This document shows positions 61,582-64,000 of a DNA stretch of 64,000 nucleotides, one piece after another; the first letter of the stretch is position 1, and each line of letters begins with the position of its first letter. The notes beneath the pieces were generated by a model. That model was given only the letters and a program-made list of their open reading frames with translations. It was not told where the DNA came from and made no database searches. Origin of the DNA: Bradyrhizobium rifense (GTDB taxonomy: Bacteria; Pseudomonadota; Alphaproteobacteria; Rhizobiales; Xanthobacteraceae); NCBI RefSeq assembly GCF_008123425.1, contig NZ_VSSS01000016.1:161013-225012 (forward strand), in the 5' to 3' direction. A program made the position numbers and the translations under genes.

Positions 61582-62940
61582 ATGGATGCAGAACCCGCAA
61601 CGACCGGACCGGCCGGGCTGATCGCGCGGCTGCGCGCGAAGCTTTCGGGCGGATCGAGCGAGGCGTCGCTGACGCGGCGGCTGGCCGGCACCATCTTCAT
61701 CATCCGCGTCATCAGCGCGGGCCTCGCCTATTTCTCGCAGGTGCTGCTCGCGCGCTGGATGGGGACGTCCGACTACGGCATCTATGTCTATGTCTGGACC
61801 TGGGTGCTGCTGCTCGGCAGCATGATGGACCTTGGCATCTCCGCCTCCGCGCAAAAAATCATTCCGGAGTACCGCGCCAGCGGTGACCATGCGCTGCTGC
61901 GCGGCTTTCTCTCGGGCAGTCGCTGGCTCACCTTTGCGGTCTCCACGCTGGTCTCTCTGGCTCTTGCCGGAATTGTAAAGCTGCTGTCGCCGTGGATCGA
62001 TCCGGCCGAGGAGCTGCCGCTCTATATCGGCTGCATGACGCTGCCCGCCTTTGTCGTCGCCAACACCCAGGACGGCATCGCGCGCTCGCATGACTGGATG
62101 CAGCTTGGGTTGATGCCGCAATTCATCATCCGCCAGGCGCTGATCATCGGCATCACGGCGGGCGCGTTCCTGCTCGGCTATCATCTCGGCGCGATCGCTG
62201 CGATGGTCGCGAGCGCAGGCGCCGTGTGGATCGCGATGACCGGGCAGATGGTGGTGCTGAACCGCAAGCTCGCCGATCACACCACACCCGGCCCCAAGGC
62301 CTATGACATCAGCGGCTGGCTCGCGGTCTCCCTGCCGATCCTGCTGGTCGAAAGTTTTTACCTGCTCTTGTCTTACACGGACGTGCTGGTGCTGCAGCAA
62401 TTCCGACCGTCCGACGAAGTCGGCGTGTATTTCGCGGTGGTGAAGACGCTGGCGCTGGTGTCGTTCATTCACTACGCGATGTCGGCAACGACGGCGCATC
62501 GCTTCGCCGAATACAACGCGCTCGGCGACAAGGCGCGGCTGTCGGCCTATGTCGCGCACGCCATCAATTGGACGTTCTGGCCGTCGCTGGCGGCGACCGC
62601 CGTGCTGCTCGCGCTCGGCAAGCCTCTGCTCTGGCTGTTCGGGCCGCAATTCGTGGTCGGCTACGACATCATGTTCGTCGCCGCCATCGGCCTCGTGGTG
62701 CGCGCCGCGATCGGCCCGGTGGAGCGCCTGCTCAACATGCTGGGCCAGCAGAAGATCTGCGCGCTGGCCTACGCGTTGGCGTTCGTGATGAACGTCGTGC
62801 TCTGCATCGCGCTGGTGCCGCGCTTCGGCGGCCACGGCGCCGCGGCCGCGACCTCGATCTCGCTCACCTTCGAGACCGTGCTGCTGTTCTGGATCGTGCG
62901 GCAGCGCCTGGGGCTGCACGTGCTGGCGTTTGGTAAATAG
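61582..62940 (+). CDS. Polysaccharide flippase, MATE/MVF-like (oligosaccharide flippase family)
   Basis: About 452 aa from ATG 61582 (MDAEPATTGPAGLIARLRAK); ATG 61504 in the same frame would add 26 residues that look non-coding. About 12-14 membrane segments are visible (RVISAGLAYFSQVLLARWMG first, ending ATSISLTFETVLLFWIVRQR). The arrangement fits Wzx-like flippases that move lipid-linked saccharides across the inner membrane. No glycosyltransferase is next to it, so the cargo is unknown. It follows the DsbD-N gene on the plus strand. Confidence 0.85.
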   Translation: MDAEPATTGPAGLIARLRAKLSGGSSEASLTRRLAGTIFIIRVISAGLAYFSQVLLARWMGTSDYGIYVYVWTWVLLLGSMMDLGISASAQKIIPEYRASGDHALLRGFLSGSRWLTFAVSTLVSLALAGIVKLLSPWIDPAEELPLYIGCMTLPAFVVANTQDGIARSHDWMQLGLMPQFIIRQALIIGITAGAFLLGYHLGAIAAMVASAGAVWIAMTGQMVVLNRKLADHTTPGPKAYDISGWLAVSLPILLVESFYLLLSYTDVLVLQQFRPSDEVGVYFAVVKTLALVSFIHYAMSATTAHRFAEYNALGDKARLSAYVAHAINWTFWPSLAATAVLLALGKPLLWLFGPQFVVGYDIMFVAAIGLVVRAAIGPVERLLNMLGQQKICALAYALAFVMNVVLCIALVPRFGGHGAAAATSISLTFETVLLFWIVRQRLGLHVLAFGK

Positions 62941-63134
62941 GTACGGCGCCCGTCCCTGCCCGCCCCTCGGGGAACGCCTGTTTCGCAACCAGCCCAAGGA
63001 CGACGCGAAACACCTGCCTATTTCGGGCTCGTAGTACAATTTTTCTTATTCTACCCAGGTGGTTGCGTCCCTGGGGAAATTTATTCTACGTCGTATTGCC
63101 CAACTGACGAGATAAATCTAGATTCCCCCAGACC

Positions 63135-63959
63135 ATGATTGATCCACTTTACGTCGCCTCCGGATTCGGCGTCGGCCTGCTTGTCGGGCTGACCGGCGTA
63201 GGAGGCGGCTCGTTGATGACGCCGCTGCTGATCCTGCTTTTCGGCATTCACCCGACCACCGCCGTCGGCACCGACCTGCTCTATGCCGCCGCCACCAAGA
63301 CCGGCGGCAGCGTGGTGCATGGCTGGTCGCGCAGCGTGCACTGGCCGGCGGTGCTGCGGCTCGCCTGCGGCAGCATTCCTGCGAGCGCGCTGACGCTGCT
63401 GGTGCTATGGAAGCTCGATCTCAGGGGCGACGCCGAGCGCAACCTCGTCAACCTGGTGCTGTGCTTCGCGCTGATCCTGACGGCGACATCGCTGATCTTC
63501 CGCAAGTCGATCATGGAGCGCTATCGCCGGCACATGGAGCAGGTCAGCGAGCGCACCACGGTGATTGCGACCGTCGTCACCGGGGTAGTGCTCGGCGTGC
63601 TGGTCTCGATTTCGTCGGTCGGTGCCGGTGCGGTCGGCGTGACCGTGCTGCTGCTGCTTTACCCGCGCCTGCCGATGGCAACCATCGTCGGCTCCGACAT
63701 CGCGCACGCGGTGCCGCTGACGCTGGTGGCCGGCATCGGACACTGGATGCTCGGTTCGGTCGACTGGGCCCTGATGGGCGTGCTGCTGCTGGGCTCGCTG
63801 CCCGGCATCATCCTCGGCAGCTACAGCGCGACGCGCGTGCCGGAGGCGGTGCTGCGCGTGGCGCTCGCCAGCGTCCTCGTCGTGGTCGCCGGCAAGATCA
63901 TGTTCACGGAGCTGAACCTGCAATCCGCGATCGTGACGGCCTTGGCCTGGAGCCATTGA
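63135..63959 (+). CDS. Sulfite exporter TauE/SafE family permease
   Basis: A 274-aa protein with about eight membrane segments: MIDPLYVASGFGVGLLVGLT then GVGGGSLMTPLLILLFGIHP, a family signature repeated in the second half as VSISSVGAGAVGVTVLLLLY. LPGIILGSYSATRVPEAVLR is the end signature. The family moves sulfite, sulfoacetate or other anions. The gene lies alone, 194 bp after the flippase; that gap holds nothing I recognise. Downstream only 41 bp remain in the window. Confidence 0.92.
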   Translation: MIDPLYVASGFGVGLLVGLTGVGGGSLMTPLLILLFGIHPTTAVGTDLLYAAATKTGGSVVHGWSRSVHWPAVLRLACGSIPASALTLLVLWKLDLRGDAERNLVNLVLCFALILTATSLIFRKSIMERYRRHMEQVSERTTVIATVVTGVVLGVLVSISSVGAGAVGVTVLLLLYPRLPMATIVGSDIAHAVPLTLVAGIGHWMLGSVDWALMGVLLLGSLPGIILGSYSATRVPEAVLRVALASVLVVVAGKIMFTELNLQSAIVTALAWSH

Positions 63960-64000
63960 GGCCCGACCGAGCGACGGAATCGTCGAGCCTGTGAGCCAAT

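Overview
The window is 64 kb of GC-rich chromosome that looks like Bradyrhizobium or a very close relative (Alphaproteobacteria, Hyphomicrobiales). The evidence is the ruvB-ruvA-ruvC-yebC order, a zapA / 6S RNA / 5-formyl-THF cyclo-ligase locus, alphaproteobacterial families (DUF1465, DUF1192, DUF4164, DUF459), a TfdA-alpha-like dioxygenase, and several families of palindromic intergenic repeats that I recall as typical of Bradyrhizobium. The genus is inference from memory of these families, not from a search. No tRNA, rRNA, CRISPR array, insertion sequence or prophage was seen.

Layout. 1-2043 (minus): ruvB (start only), ruvA, ruvC and yebC. 2251-5524: two soluble chemoreceptors that share a C-terminal sensor-like domain; the first also has a PilZ-like domain. 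6181-10174: a molybdenum hydroxylase of the isoquinoline 1-oxidoreductase type with its triheme cytochrome c. 10428-12708: a Tat-exported cyclase-family hydrolase divergent from a CobW/COG0523 metallochaperone. 12908-15608 (minus): DUF4164 protein, zapA, 6S RNA, 5-FCL and a YmdB-type phosphodiesterase. 16000-25596: a carbon-metabolism block (tkt, gap, a 42-aa membrane peptide, pgk, class II aldolase, class I aldolase, ThiE-like protein, Sel1-repeat protein, inositol monophosphatase).

25847-34449 is mostly minus strand: a lone COG4637-like ATPase, a small secreted protein with a possible general-stress promoter, an RND pump with its lipoprotein adaptor, an empty stretch of about 700 bp, and a methyltransferase/DUF1295 pair. 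34619-37883 (plus): an ExbB/MotA-like channel, a VOC protein, an OmpA/MotB-like protein, a GNAT acetyltransferase and a small anchored protein. 38137-42252: an MHS transporter divergent from gntR-HAD-aminotransferase. This unit looks like a recent insertion, because the aminotransferase reads into the antisense of the neighbouring ABC exporter. 42213-47184: ABC exporter, rpmE with a textbook terminator, DUF1465, a candidate small RNA, DUF1192 and a quinone oxidoreductase. 47350-53027: two c-di-GMP enzymes (degenerate GGDEF-EAL; intact GGEEF with I-site), a DUF7662 protein and galU. 53232-64000: lytic transglycosylase, DUF459/SGNH protein, CsbD, two SDRs, the TfdA-like dioxygenase, YqgE, a DsbD-N protein, a flippase and a TauE/SafE permease.

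Most genes are ordinary housekeeping or accessory chromosomal genes. The items most worth following up are the candidate sRNA at 45520-45635, the PilZ-bearing soluble chemoreceptor, the transporter/GntR/HAD/aminotransferase island with its read-through junction, a DUF459 protein and a ThiE-like protein that both lack expected active-site residues, and the nested repeat at 5536-5793. I saw no clear multi-gene defence or otherwise wholly new system.
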